From Rhizobium sp. CB3090 (GTDB lineage Bacteria > Pseudomonadota > Alphaproteobacteria > Rhizobiales > Rhizobiaceae), in assembly GCF_029714285.1 (NCBI RefSeq), contig NZ_CP121662.1, positions 1,116,001-1,180,000 on the forward strand: a stretch of 64,000 bases of DNA, given 5' to 3'. The notes under the pieces were generated by a model, which made no database searches, was not told where the DNA came from, and worked only from the letters and a program-made list of their open reading frames with translations. Of this stretch, positions 52,598 to 61,357 are shown piece by piece. Position 1 is the first letter of the stretch. The number at the start of each line of letters is the position of its first letter. The position numbers were made by a program, and so were the translations under genes.

Positions 52598-53152
52598 TTA
52601 GATCTTCGGCGTGTTGCTGTCTTCGCGGATGTTTCCGGGCTGTACAGGCGCGATCAGCTCGAAGAAGCTGTCTTGAGTGAACCGACGTATCGGCGTTAGC
52701 TTCCCGAATAGGAGCACCGGGTATATGAAGGTCTTATGAATGCTACGGACCAACATGGCGCAGGTTCTCAACTGGGGAATTTCTAGCATTCCGGCGTCGA
52801 ATTCTTCCGCCGAAGTGCCGCAGTCCGCATCGATCTGATTGAGGACTGCCTTATACGCGCTTGCAAAAGCGCCGCGGCGGACGGAAGTGAAGGTCTTGTT
52901 GAAGTCGTCGCTCGTGTCCACGACTGCAAGACCCAGCGAATCCATGATGAGATACTGCCATCCAACCGATTGCGCCTGCGACAGGTCGGCGTCGATTGCT
53001 GTTCGACGGCTCATAATGAACCGGCGCAACGGAGGTAGGTGGCCGTATTCGCGGTTCTGCGGATCTTGATAGGGATGGCTACCAAGAGCAGACATCGCTC
53101 GTTCAAATGTTGCCGTGGCTACCATCGACGGGATGCTCAGTCGGAACGTCAT
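52598..53152 (-). CDS. Hypothetical protein, last gene of a papain-like protease operon
   Basis: 184 residues following the protease gene by 22 bp on the same strand. MTFRLSIPSMVATATFERAM starts the protein, with FIMSRRTAIDADLSQAQS and VLLFGKLTPIRRFTQDSF further on. No family, signal peptide or membrane segment is recognised. Its constant neighbour is a papain-like protease, so it may be an inhibitor, chaperone or substrate. Confidence 0.65.
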   Translation of the reverse strand: MTFRLSIPSMVATATFERAMSALGSHPYQDPQNREYGHLPPLRRFIMSRRTAIDADLSQAQSVGWQYLIMDSLGLAVVDTSDDFNKTFTSVRRGAFASAYKAVLNQIDADCGTSAEEFDAGMLEIPQLRTCAMLVRSIHKTFIYPVLLFGKLTPIRRFTQDSFFELIAPVQPGNIREDSNTPKI

Positions 53153-53174
53153 GTCAGGCTTCTTCTCAAAGAGG

Positions 53175-53759
53175 TCATGGTGCTTTCACGAAAAACGTAT
53201 GGGTCCATTCACCCGGCACATCCCAGTAGTTTGCCAGCACCCATTGTGTCGGGTTCTCCCGTTCCCAGACACTCGGATCGACGCCTGGATCCTCGACAGT
53301 GTAGTACTCGTTGTCATCATCATCGATCCGACATCCTGAAAGTGCGATGGCGTGCCCGCTTCCGTCATCCCATTCGATCTGCCCTAACACGGGACGTCCG
53401 TTCCCCAACTCCCAGATCACGCTACGAAAACTTACCGGACCAATTTCGATCGAAGCAAGGCAAAGCACAAACTCCAGTGCCTCGCGGAGGTGCCCCTCCT
53501 TGTTCCATTCATCGTCGAGCTCCGCTTTTTCGTCGAAGCCATGCTGCTGGGCCACAATTTGTTTCTGCGTCACCGGATATTTTCTGTCCAGGTAGAACGA
53601 TACGCTGGAGGCCGCCGCGGCCCAACACCACAAGGTCATTATCTGGCTTTGCATCTCGAACTGAATCTGCAAGCCTTGCTTCGTCCGAACGGGTGAAAGA
53701 GGGTACTTCTTCCAGGCCCATGACAGGAGTGTCGTCACTGGCTTAAACGTCAATGTCAT
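53175..53759 (-). CDS. Papain-like cysteine protease (C70/C39-like)
   Basis: 194 residues. The catalytic Cys45 lies in IMTLWCWAAAASSVSFYL, which resembles the NWCWAA.. active site of AvrRpt2-like (C70) and bacteriocin-processing (C39) peptidases. His136 is in GSGHAIALSG and the third residue Asp157 in TVEDPG. There is no signal peptide. A small gene 17 bp upstream encodes a 79-residue protein that could be its substrate, as in peptide maturation loci, and an unknown protein follows. The set may be a toxin or effector module. Confidence 0.8.
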   Translation of the reverse strand: MTLTFKPVTTLLSWAWKKYPLSPVRTKQGLQIQFEMQSQIMTLWCWAAAASSVSFYLDRKYPVTQKQIVAQQHGFDEKAELDDEWNKEGHLREALEFVLCLASIEIGPVSFRSVIWELGNGRPVLGQIEWDDGSGHAIALSGCRIDDDDNEYYTVEDPGVDPSVWERENPTQWVLANYWDVPGEWTHTFFVKAP

Positions 53760-53776
53760 CGGTATCGCTCTTATAG

Positions 53777-54016
53777 CTATTGATTGATTTCCGTTGCATG
53801 TCCGCTAGGCGACGGACAGCACGGGCGCAGCAATTTAGTGCCCATGGACGAGGCGGCCGCCGCTCGAAACCATCTTCCAATCCGAAAGACGTCCTTGGGC
53901 GCGCAGAAGATGGCTAGCCCCGTCGCCTGCACCATAGCGATGATCTGCTGCTGAAGCTCGATGATCCGCTTCATTGCAGCGGAACGCGCCTGCGCCCACG
54001 GGTCGATGTCGGCCAT
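53777..54016 (-). CDS. Small protein upstream of the papain-like protease
   Basis: 79 residues from the ATG at 54016 with AAAGGGG upstream. MADIDPWAQARSAAMKRIIE gives an N-terminal amphipathic helix, IIAMVQATGLAIFC a short hydrophobic segment, and the C-terminus has two adjacent cysteines (LLRPCCPSPSG). The size, the cysteines and the tight link to the protease (17 bp) suggest a processed peptide, but this is inference. No family is recognised. Confidence 0.6.
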   Translation of the reverse strand: MADIDPWAQARSAAMKRIIELQQQIIAMVQATGLAIFCAPKDVFRIGRWFRAAAASSMGTKLLRPCCPSPSGHATEINQ

Positions 54017-54174
54017 GTGAAGTGCCCCTTTCGGGACGTCCATACGACATCGGATGTTTCAGGGCCGGTAAGCGGATCGGTAAAATGCGAGCGATCTCAA
54101 TGGATTCGCTTGGTTCTCCATTTTCGGATCGTTAACCGGAACTCGGTATTCAACCGAGAACGGAGGGACTTAGC

Positions 54175-54573
54175 ATGCATCCTGATATCGAGGTCATCGA
54201 GATGAATTCTGATCCGCGGACTGGGAAGCCCTGTGTCGTCGTGCGTCTGGACGGCGAAACCCTAGGCATCTACGGATCGTTAGAACAGGCGCGGAAGTAC
54301 TTCGGAAATCCTGTGAACGCGCGCGCGCTGAAGAAGAAGTTGCTGCCGGGTATGGTTTGTGGCACCCGGCTCGTGCGGTCGTTCGGCAAAATGCGGAAGC
54401 ACGCCGTCCTGGCGGTGATCGACGCCGATGGCGAAGTGCTTTACCACATCGTCGTCACGCCGGGTAACGTGTACCCTGGATCCTACGCCCTCGACGCTGC
54501 ACTTGAACTCGCCGGAACGCTCGCGACGGAATACGACGCCTCGCCGGACAAGACGCCGAACCCGCGCGACTGA
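54175..54573 (+). CDS. Hypothetical protein
   Basis: 132 residues with a strong ribosome-binding site (GGAGGGACTTAGC then ATG). It starts MHPDIEVIEMNSDPRTGKPC and has a basic stretch ARALKKKLLPGMVCG followed by a beta-rich AVLAVIDADGEVLYHIVV. No family is recognised. Its last 91 bases overlap the end of the convergent gene 54483-54851. Confidence 0.65.
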   Translation: MHPDIEVIEMNSDPRTGKPCVVVRLDGETLGIYGSLEQARKYFGNPVNARALKKKLLPGMVCGTRLVRSFGKMRKHAVLAVIDADGEVLYHIVVTPGNVYPGSYALDAALELAGTLATEYDASPDKTPNPRD

Positions 54574-54851
54574 GCGGCGAAGCGGTTCTTCAACAGACCC
54601 TTCTTCAGCATCTCGACGTTCGCTGGATCGTCCCAGTTCATGAGTGCGCCCTTTCCCGCGACGACTTCATGTTCGATCGCATCGATCAACCGCATCAGAA
54701 TCCGCGCGAGCTCGCGAACTTCTTCTAAGGTACCTTCGTCTGCGATGTCGTTTCCTATTGAATCTATCAGCGTCTTCATCACTTCGACGTCGCCGCGTCG
54801 CTCGCTTCTTTTCAATGCGTTCAAGGCCGCTTCCTGAAGTCGTTCGCCCAT
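54483..54851 (-). CDS. Hypothetical helical protein
   Basis: 122 residues from the ATG at 54851 with GGGAGAG upstream. The first 70 residues are helical and charged (ERLQEAALNALKRSERRGD then EEVRELARILMRLIDAIE). The tail (SVASVPASSSAASRA) lies in the overlap with the convergent gene and looks like read-through into its complement. No family is recognised. Confidence 0.55.
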   Translation of the reverse strand: MGERLQEAALNALKRSERRGDVEVMKTLIDSIGNDIADEGTLEEVRELARILMRLIDAIEHEVVAGKGALMNWDDPANVEMLKKGLLKNRFAAQSRGFGVLSGEASYSVASVPASSSAASRA

Positions 54852-55048
54852 AAGTCTCTCCCGGATCCATTCGAGATTTTCGAATGTGTTGCCGCCGGCG
54901 GCAACCCTTTCAAACGGGCATCCGAAACGAGCTTTCCTGCGCCGCCCCCGAAGGATTCATTGTCGCTGTCCAGCACCGCCCCGATGTCGCTTAGCAATGG
55001 GACGCCCGCAAGTTCGTCTGCCGACACGGCCTGCGCCTTGTCATTTGC

Positions 55049-55162
55049 CACGATCCAGTTTCCTACGGGGTAGGACCGCCCGAGGTTCAGGGCGATGCGG
55101 CTGAAGACGCCATTCAGCGTGCTCTGGAGCGCAATGGCTACCCCTTCCGATGAGAGTCCACG
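55049..55162 (-). pseudogene. Fragment of an MscS-type mechanosensitive channel
   Basis: Between stop codons one minus-strand frame reads GVAIALQSTLNGVFSRIALN then LGRSYPVGNWIV. This matches the pore-helix/beta-domain junction of MscS channels (GVA.ALQSTL.NVFSGIAL...RPY.VGDWI). No further channel sequence is found on either side. The same frame then runs on without similarity to 54821. Confidence 0.55.
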
Positions 55163-55506
55163 CTATTTGCAAAACGCAGGCGCTCAAATGTCGGATATGC
55201 CGCCATTTAAGACTCGAGGGGAGCCTCTTTCCCGTGGCGAGCAAGAATTCGGATCTTGATCTTAAGGATTTAGTCGAAATCGAGTTTACAATTTGGGCGA
55301 CAGTAAGCTATAAGTGGTGTTCTGAGGTCCGTATTCTAGTTTATGCATTTGAAAATGCTCGATAGACGGATTTAGTCTTACCTTAAGTTCTGATTTTCCC
55401 TGAAGTATTGCGCTGCCTGACGCGATTTACTCCGCAGGCGAGGTGATTTCGCATGCCCATCGTTGTGAGCAATCAAACCTAAAGTTTTGTTGTGGAGGGG
55501 GTGGCA
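55163..55506. other. 344-bp AT-richer region upstream of the Cys-repeat gene
   Basis: No gene is seen. The stretch is clearly more AT-rich than its surroundings and probably holds the promoter of the secreted protein gene at 55507 (ribosome-binding site GTGGAGGGGG). Confidence 0.4.
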
Positions 55507-57369
55507 ATGAAAACCAGAATTGTTTCATACCTGATGTTTTTTGCGTCAGTTATTCTGATGGCATCGCCCGTTAATTCACAGTACCTTCAGATCATTTTTG
55601 TGGATCCGAACCTTGGGCCGATATGTACCGGTCCGATAGGTCCTGGTCCATGTCCCGCAGTTCAGAGCTGGATGGCCAGTCATGGAATGCTAGGGAACAC
55701 TGGCGCTCCGCCGCCGCCATCCGTCCCACCTTTGATTCAGATCGCAAATGACCCAAACTTCGGGCCAATCTGCGCTGGGCCGTTGGGGCCAGGACCATGC
55801 ACAGCCGTCGCCCAGTATCTCCAGCAGCGATATGGCCAACTACCTCCGATCCAGCGGCAGGCAATTCCGAACATCGTTCAGATCGGCAACGACCCGAACG
55901 TAGGCCCGATTTGCGTGGGTCCGCTTGGGCCCGGACCATGTGATGCTGTCCGCGCCTACCTTGCACGGCTGGCCGCGCCGTCGCCCTCAGTCGTTGGCGA
56001 CCTCGGCGCCGTCACCGTCACTGCAAGCAATGTCCCTGGGATGGACGCGATGTGTAGGGGTCCGACAGGCCAGCAGCCCTGTTCGCTTCTGCAGCAGTCG
56101 GTTGTCGACTCCGGTCGTCCTCCGACAATCGGGACGCTACCCAACGCGCAGAACTTACCTCTGGAGGATCTCGCGAAACAGTGCGCTCAGCGGGCGGGCC
56201 TGGACGTCGTGAACTTTGCGTCATGCACCGGTCGGGAAATGATTCTTACTGAGCGGCAGAAGGAGATTGTCGACTGCGCTAGTACTTCCAATGACAAGAT
56301 CGCCTTCGGCTCTTGCGCGGCAAAATCGATGGGATTCGCCTTGAACGACCGCCAGCAGAAGCTCTTGGACTGCGCACATGATAACTCAGCGAACATGGAC
56401 GATTTTCAGAGCTGCGCCGGGGCCGCCATCCTAGGCTCGCGAGCTTCCGGTACCTTGAATTGCTTCGGGGACGCCAATGGCGACACCGAGGCTTTTGCGG
56501 AATGTGCAGGAGGAAAGCTCCTCGGCGATGTGCTGACCGATGATCAAAAGGAGGCGATAACTTGTGTCGCGAAGTCGTCCGACGCATCCGATCTTGCGCA
56601 GTGCGCCGTCGATCAGTCGGGTCTCTCGGACGACCAAGAGGCCGTAATAAAATGTGCGGTGCAATCTCAAGGTACCGCTTCTGGCTTCATCAACTGCGCC
56701 GGAACAGACGTCGTCGAAAAGTACATGGGACGCGACGCCTCCGCAGTCCTCAAGTGCGGTGTCGACTCCGGCGACGCCGATGATTTCGCCGCTTGCGCTG
56801 CGACCGACATTCTAGGACAGCATGCCACTCCGGAACAGAAGGTCGCGCTCAAGTGTGCAGCAGAGTCTGGGGGTGACATCGAGCAGATGGGCGTTTGTGC
56901 GGGTGCGAACATGCTCAACATGAAGCTCGATCTGAACCCAGAGCAGCAAATAGCTGTTCAATGCCTGGTCTCCAGCGGCGGCCAGCCCTACGCTGCCGCA
57001 GGGTGCATGGGAACGAGGTTGACCGCAAGGGAATTGACGAAATGCTTCACCGACGGTGTCGGTGGTCACGGATGCTTCGGAGATAACAACGATCTGGTCG
57101 GAAAGAATGGCTGGGTCGCTCAACGGCTCAAGGACCTCGCGGGGGGACCGAACTCCGTCATAAACAATCCGGACCAAATTTGGGGCGGGAACAATTCGTT
57201 CGTGCGCAATCCCAGTCAGATCTGGGGCGGCGACAACTCCTTTATAAGGAATCCGAGCCAGATCTGGGGCGGGCCGAACTCCGTATTCAACAACCCAGGT
57301 CAGCTCGCTCCACAACCCATTCAGCTCGGCAAGATTGGAAACACCCGGATTTGTCTTCCATGGTGTTGA
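55507..57369 (+). CDS. Secreted Cys-rich repeat protein
   Basis: 620 residues from the ATG at 55507 with a Sec signal (MKTRIVSYLMFFASVILMAS). Three repeat types follow. First, three copies of a DPN.GPIC.GP.GPGPC.AV unit (about residues 30-155) and a weaker fourth. Then about eight copies of a roughly 38-residue unit carrying a cysteine pair (pattern LT..Q...C.......F..CA....LG, about 230-530). Last, four copies of NPSQIWGG.NSF-like units (about 555-605). The even, paired cysteines suggest disulfide-bonded modules outside the cytoplasm. No family is recognised. A second exported protein and a membrane protein follow in the same direction. Confidence 0.82.
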   Translation: MKTRIVSYLMFFASVILMASPVNSQYLQIIFVDPNLGPICTGPIGPGPCPAVQSWMASHGMLGNTGAPPPPSVPPLIQIANDPNFGPICAGPLGPGPCTAVAQYLQQRYGQLPPIQRQAIPNIVQIGNDPNVGPICVGPLGPGPCDAVRAYLARLAAPSPSVVGDLGAVTVTASNVPGMDAMCRGPTGQQPCSLLQQSVVDSGRPPTIGTLPNAQNLPLEDLAKQCAQRAGLDVVNFASCTGREMILTERQKEIVDCASTSNDKIAFGSCAAKSMGFALNDRQQKLLDCAHDNSANMDDFQSCAGAAILGSRASGTLNCFGDANGDTEAFAECAGGKLLGDVLTDDQKEAITCVAKSSDASDLAQCAVDQSGLSDDQEAVIKCAVQSQGTASGFINCAGTDVVEKYMGRDASAVLKCGVDSGDADDFAACAATDILGQHATPEQKVALKCAAESGGDIEQMGVCAGANMLNMKLDLNPEQQIAVQCLVSSGGQPYAAAGCMGTRLTARELTKCFTDGVGGHGCFGDNNDLVGKNGWVAQRLKDLAGGPNSVINNPDQIWGGNNSFVRNPSQIWGGDNSFIRNPSQIWGGPNSVFNNPGQLAPQPIQLGKIGNTRICLPWC

Positions 57370-57433
57370 ACACCTGGCGCGCTTCGGGAGTCGATATTCA
57401 GAACTTTTAGCCGACCTGCAGAGGGACATGCAT

Positions 57434-58042
57434 GTGAAATCTCTCACGACGCTAGCATGCGCAACTCTATCCATGGCGCTATCCACCAGCGCCGCCGTAT
57501 CGGCGGATACCGACTACTTGGTTGTATCTGCGAAAGTAAACCCAGTACAGCACCCAAAAGGGCCCGGAGACCTTCTCGGGGAGTGCGCACGGAACGATGC
57601 TTGCTCGGCGGTGGTCAAGGCAGGCGCCGCGTACTTAGGAGTTCCTTCCATGGCGGTTTCAGCCGCGCTCGCTTTGGTAGCGGGAGACAAGCCATCAGGC
57701 AGCGAGGAGGGTAGGTTCAGGATCTCCCTCCCTGCTGGATACGTGTACTGCCGATCGCAGATACGCATGAATTCCGTCGTTCCGGCTGATGGAAAAAGGG
57801 CTTCGATTTTCAGTGCGTCCAGCGATGAAAACGGAATGTCGTTCTACACCTGGACTCCGAAGCGCGGTGTTGGCCAGGGAAGAAGCTGGGTTGACGCGGA
57901 CGTAACCGTATATGGTGTCAAGGCGAGTCTCGTACAGCAGGCACAAGCCGACAAGAAATGCACGGTCTGGGGCAAGAACATAGAAAATTGCCGAGGAAAC
58001 GGCAGCGGCGACAGACCTGAATGCAAGAGCGTCAACGACTAG
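57434..58042 (+). CDS. Exported hypothetical protein
   Basis: 202 residues from a GTG at 57434, eight bases after GAGGG; an in-frame ATG six bases earlier is too close to that site. The first 25 residues form a Sec signal (LTTLACATLSMALSTSAAV). The mature part has six cysteines, a hydrophobic AAYLGVPSMAVSAALALVAG stretch and a beta-rich C-terminal half (FRISLPAGYVYCRSQIRMN). No family is recognised. It follows the Cys-repeat gene by 64 bp and is likely co-transcribed. Confidence 0.7.
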   Translation: MKSLTTLACATLSMALSTSAAVSADTDYLVVSAKVNPVQHPKGPGDLLGECARNDACSAVVKAGAAYLGVPSMAVSAALALVAGDKPSGSEEGRFRISLPAGYVYCRSQIRMNSVVPADGKRASIFSASSDENGMSFYTWTPKRGVGQGRSWVDADVTVYGVKASLVQQAQADKKCTVWGKNIENCRGNGSGDRPECKSVND

Positions 58043-58052
58043 AACGGGCTCA

Positions 58053-58694
58053 ATGGAAGCTTTCCAGAGGTCGAGAAAATTCATTCCAGCCGTGTCGGCA
58101 GCTTGGGTGTTATCGCTAGATTACGCACGTTCCGCCGATCTCGAAGAAATCGATCTCGCCACGAAGGAACGGCTGAAAAACAAGCCGCGGCCGTTGCCGA
58201 AAGACCACGATTGCGTGGAACCTAGTCATGATGTGAAAGGCGGGACTGACGATGAAGGCGTTAGCAAGACTCTGGACATGGATCGGAAACCTGTTCGTCC
58301 CGCTCGCGATAGGCTGGGCCGTCTATGTGCGCAACGGCCTCGCCGACAAGCCGCCGCCGGACGGTGTGCTGGTTTCACGGGCCTATTGGGGCGCACTGGT
58401 AGCTCTGGCGGCCGCGGCCGCGATGGCATGGACGCTAGCTCTATATGTTCATCTGGCGAAAACCGAAGACGAACCGATCCTCGTACCACCCAATACCATG
58501 TTCGAGGACGACGAATCGAGAAACCACATCATCTCCTGGGGGACGGTCGCGGTCTTCGTGCTAGCGGTTGTGGCATCGCTCGCCGTGTTCGGTGTCAGGT
58601 ATTCGGAGAGTCAGATTCACGGGTGGAACGATCAGCAGCCTCTTCAATCCAACTTTCTCGGAAGTCGAGCAAGGGCGTTCGAGCGTGGCTGTGA
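58053..58694 (+). CDS. Possible small exported protein, frame overlapping the next gene
   Basis: The start MEAFQRSRKFIPAVSAAWVL looks like a signal peptide and is followed by about 45 charged residues (DLATKERLKNKPRPLPKDHD). The frame then runs unbroken for 443 bases through the membrane-protein gene at 58252, where its composition is that of an out-of-frame shadow (many Arg). The original gene was probably about 65 codons and has lost its stop by a frameshift near 58245, or the frame is fortuitous. Confidence 0.3.
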   Translation: MEAFQRSRKFIPAVSAAWVLSLDYARSADLEEIDLATKERLKNKPRPLPKDHDCVEPSHDVKGGTDDEGVSKTLDMDRKPVRPARDRLGRLCAQRPRRQAAAGRCAGFTGLLGRTGSSGGRGRDGMDASSICSSGENRRRTDPRTTQYHVRGRRIEKPHHLLGDGRGLRASGCGIARRVRCQVFGESDSRVERSAASSIQLSRKSSKGVRAWL

Positions 58695-58884
58695 CGCCCA
58701 GCCGTGTTTTGCCGTGGCGCAGCGGGTCGATGCGGACGACAATCCCATTTTCGGAGTGAACGAATATATTTTATATTTGACGGACGGCGTCCTCGTGTTT
58801 TTCGCGCTACTTGCGGCGTCAGGCCTTATCTTTCTAATGTGGCAAATACTGATCCATCGAAGACCGCGGCCGTTCGAGTTGTGA
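58252..58884 (+). CDS. Membrane protein of unknown function
   Basis: 210 residues with three or four membrane segments: IGNLFVPLAIGWAVYV at the start, ALVALAAAAAMAWTLALYVH, TVAVFVLAVVASLAVFG and a C-terminal YLTDGVLVFFALLAASGLIF. Between the third and last is an extracytoplasmic loop with two cysteines (RGCDAQPCFAV). No family is recognised. As the last gene of the secreted Cys-repeat cluster it could anchor or export those proteins. Confidence 0.72.
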   Translation: MKALARLWTWIGNLFVPLAIGWAVYVRNGLADKPPPDGVLVSRAYWGALVALAAAAAMAWTLALYVHLAKTEDEPILVPPNTMFEDDESRNHIISWGTVAVFVLAVVASLAVFGVRYSESQIHGWNDQQPLQSNFLGSRARAFERGCDAQPCFAVAQRVDADDNPIFGVNEYILYLTDGVLVFFALLAASGLIFLMWQILIHRRPRPFEL

Positions 58885-59022
58885 GCGGCGATTCTATGCC
58901 GCTTGCTAAGAGAACGTTATCGGAGCGTTGCGGCAGCCGCCTTGCTGGGTAGTTTCAGTCAGGGGGGTCTCACTCGCTAAACGGCCACCGGTGCTGATTC
59001 CCATCCTTGGCCAACGGCGATA

Positions 59023-59574
59023 TCAGGGTGTACCATTGACCTTTGTCTCAGGAGCGGTCGAGCGATCGGTCCTATCGTCCCGAGGCGACTGGACCGGCCG
59101 AAGCCTCAGGAGCCGACCATTCTCGAGGACACTGACGGATATACGAACCGACGCATCGGACGTGCCCGCAATGATCATGATCGGTTTCGGACATCCGTAG
59201 CTGGTGTCCATCGAAATCGACCGCATTTCCCGGATATCGTTGCTGCTCGGATCAGGGGCGCCGCCGGGATGGGAATGCCACTCGCCGAGATAGTATTCGC
59301 CATAGGCCCACCGGGCGCGAAGTTTTGCTGTCAGTCCGCTGATGCCCCTCTGAAACCAAGCCCTTCCGGAACTAGAGTCAGTGGGGCGTTCCGTGGCTGC
59401 GGTGACGACTGCCACGTTCCCATCATTTCCGTACCGCCCAATGAGGATGCCACCCGTCTCCTTACCAGTCGACGCAAGGGACTCTTTCTCCATCAATCGC
59501 AGGGCGGCGTCAGTCAGACGAACTTCTACGGTCGCGCTGATAGCTTGAAATACCACCACAATCTTCTCAGCCAT
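59023..59574 (-). CDS. cap3: CBASS Cap3 JAB/JAMM isopeptidase
   Basis: 183 residues with a complete JAMM zinc site: Glu39 in GKETGGILIG and His100, His102 and Asp113 in GEWHSHPGGAPDPSSND. In type II CBASS, Cap3 removes the CD-NTase from the targets to which Cap2 attaches it and so tunes signalling. It is the last gene of the operon and overlaps cap2 by eight bases. Confidence 0.88.
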   Translation of the reverse strand: MAEKIVVVFQAISATVEVRLTDAALRLMEKESLASTGKETGGILIGRYGNDGNVAVVTAATERPTDSSSGRAWFQRGISGLTAKLRARWAYGEYYLGEWHSHPGGAPDPSSNDIREMRSISMDTSYGCPKPIMIIAGTSDASVRISVSVLENGRLLRLRPVQSPRDDRTDRSTAPETKVNGTP

Positions 59575-61357
59575 TGAGCTTCTCCACCGTGCCGTCGAAG
59601 CCTTGTCGATAATACAGGCAACGGCGCCCCGGATGTCTTATGGCCTCCAAGATGGCCCTTGCTCCGACTGCGCCCCACATGCGGACATCTGCTGCCGTCG
59701 CCGGAAACACAGGATGCCAGCATCCGATCCCTTCCATGCGGGCGTCGCCGAAATCGGTCGGTGGCACATTCATCTCGTGGAAGCTTTCCTTTGCATCGAT
59801 TGCCGGGAAGGTGGCTTCGGACGCAGTGAACACCAAGAGCCCTTCGGCCCGCCAGGTCATGGCCAGACTGACGAAGGTCGTCTCGCCGCCCCAGTCGAAC
59901 TCCGCCAGGGCATCAAGGACCGCATCCGATCCAGTGCAGTCGATGATGACATCAAACGATCGCAGCTCGTCCGCGAGTTCATTGGTATCCGGAGGAAAAC
60001 TGGCGACGATACCTTTGACATCTGCGTCCGGCATGATCAACGATAGAGCGTTTGCAAGCGCGGTAGCCTTGTCGTGGCCAACCGCATCCATGCCAAGCAC
60101 ATGCCGAGTAAGGTTGCCGACATCCAAAATGTCAGGATCTAGTATTCCCATCCTTGTCACGCCCATACGTATAAGGTTCTCGGAAACGGCGCCACCGAGT
60201 GACCCCGCGCCGATGATCAATACCCGCTCTGAAACCATCCCGGTGCCGAAGCCGGAGCGCGTCCGGATCTGGTCGGGTTCCCAATTGACCGTCCGCAGCC
60301 ACGTCAATGAAGAATTTGCCATCGGTCGGGTGCGATCAATGAAGCGACGGGTCTGCTCGTTCGCGCGAAAGCCATTCTTCTTGGCCTTGCGATCAGACAG
60401 TTCGACTGATCCGACAGCGATCCAGTGGTATTTCGAGGGAGCCTCACCGATCAGTTCCGCGAGCGGGAATCCTAGAAACAGCGTGACCATTCCACGATCG
60501 TCTTTCCGCTGCCGGCGATCGGCGCCAGCGACCTCGAACACATCAGCGAGCTGAACGCCCTGGCTGTCGAGGTGGGAGGAAAGATCCGCCCACGTGCGCG
60601 GCAGTTCCCAAGGTGCCAGCACTGGCAGGTTATCGAGCGAAATCCAGAGGCCCGTTTTTGCGGGAGCTGCTTCAGCTATTGCCCGCCCCCATACCGACTT
60701 TCTTATCGGCGCCAACTGGCGGTCCCGGAAAGTCGTCATCGCGTAGCTAATCTTCGCGCCCGGCAGGTTGGCAAGGTCGACCCATCCCCATTCATTGGTC
60801 CGATCCTGCCAGAATGTCAGGTCGTCGGCTGAGCCAACGAAACCGATAACCGGGAAGTTTGTCTGCCCAGGCCCGGACGGCAGCTCCAGCGGCTCACCTT
60901 CGATCGCGAGCTCGCCCGTGGCGGCCGCGTCGATCCAGATCAGAAGGCGTTCCAGATGCCAGACTATCTTCTCGTCGATCGTGTCAGGTTGGCCATTCCA
61001 GGAGGCGCGCCCGAATACACCCGCTGGACGATCAAGGCAGGGATTTCCCAACCTCCACGGCAGTGATCCACTTCCTTCGCGGTTGAAGGACTGGTGCTGG
61101 AAGGTCGTCGAAATCCCACCGATCATCGCTGGATAAACGGTGATGGATTTCGTCCGCGGAACAAACACGACATACCATGCCGTCTCGGCCGAAATGAACT
61201 CGGTCGAGGCGCCGCTCAGGACGGCAACGAAGGGCAGGGACCAGCGGCCTTCCGAATCCGATGACCACGTAGCGGTGGATCGGATTCGGGGATGATCGGC
61301 GATCTGGTCGGAAACGCTCTGAAGGACTTCGGGTACGAACAACTTCAAGCACCTCAC
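59567..61357 (-). CDS. cap2: CBASS Cap2 E2-E1 fusion conjugating enzyme
   Basis: 596 residues. The N-terminal E2-like domain has its likely catalytic Cys107 in RLGNPCLDRP. The C-terminal ThiF/E1 adenylation domain starts near residue 370 with VLIIGAGSLGGAVSENL (nucleotide-binding glycines), DPDILDVGNLTRH, and the E1 Cys546 in MEGIGCWHPVFP. Cap2 couples the C-terminus of the CD-NTase to other molecules and primes it for second-messenger synthesis during infection. The ATG overlaps the CD-NTase stop by four bases. Confidence 0.88.
   Translation of the reverse strand: MRCLKLFVPEVLQSVSDQIADHPRIRSTATWSSDSEGRWSLPFVAVLSGASTEFISAETAWYVVFVPRTKSITVYPAMIGGISTTFQHQSFNREGSGSLPWRLGNPCLDRPAGVFGRASWNGQPDTIDEKIVWHLERLLIWIDAAATGELAIEGEPLELPSGPGQTNFPVIGFVGSADDLTFWQDRTNEWGWVDLANLPGAKISYAMTTFRDRQLAPIRKSVWGRAIAEAAPAKTGLWISLDNLPVLAPWELPRTWADLSSHLDSQGVQLADVFEVAGADRRQRKDDRGMVTLFLGFPLAELIGEAPSKYHWIAVGSVELSDRKAKKNGFRANEQTRRFIDRTRPMANSSLTWLRTVNWEPDQIRTRSGFGTGMVSERVLIIGAGSLGGAVSENLIRMGVTRMGILDPDILDVGNLTRHVLGMDAVGHDKATALANALSLIMPDADVKGIVASFPPDTNELADELRSFDVIIDCTGSDAVLDALAEFDWGGETTFVSLAMTWRAEGLLVFTASEATFPAIDAKESFHEMNVPPTDFGDARMEGIGCWHPVFPATAADVRMWGAVGARAILEAIRHPGRRCLYYRQGFDGTVEKLNG

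Noticed and set aside
54821..55051. 76-codon minus-strand frame starting GTG at 55051
   Set aside because: It continues a frame that starts with an MscS fragment and then loses similarity, so it is treated as run-on of the remnant rather than a gene.
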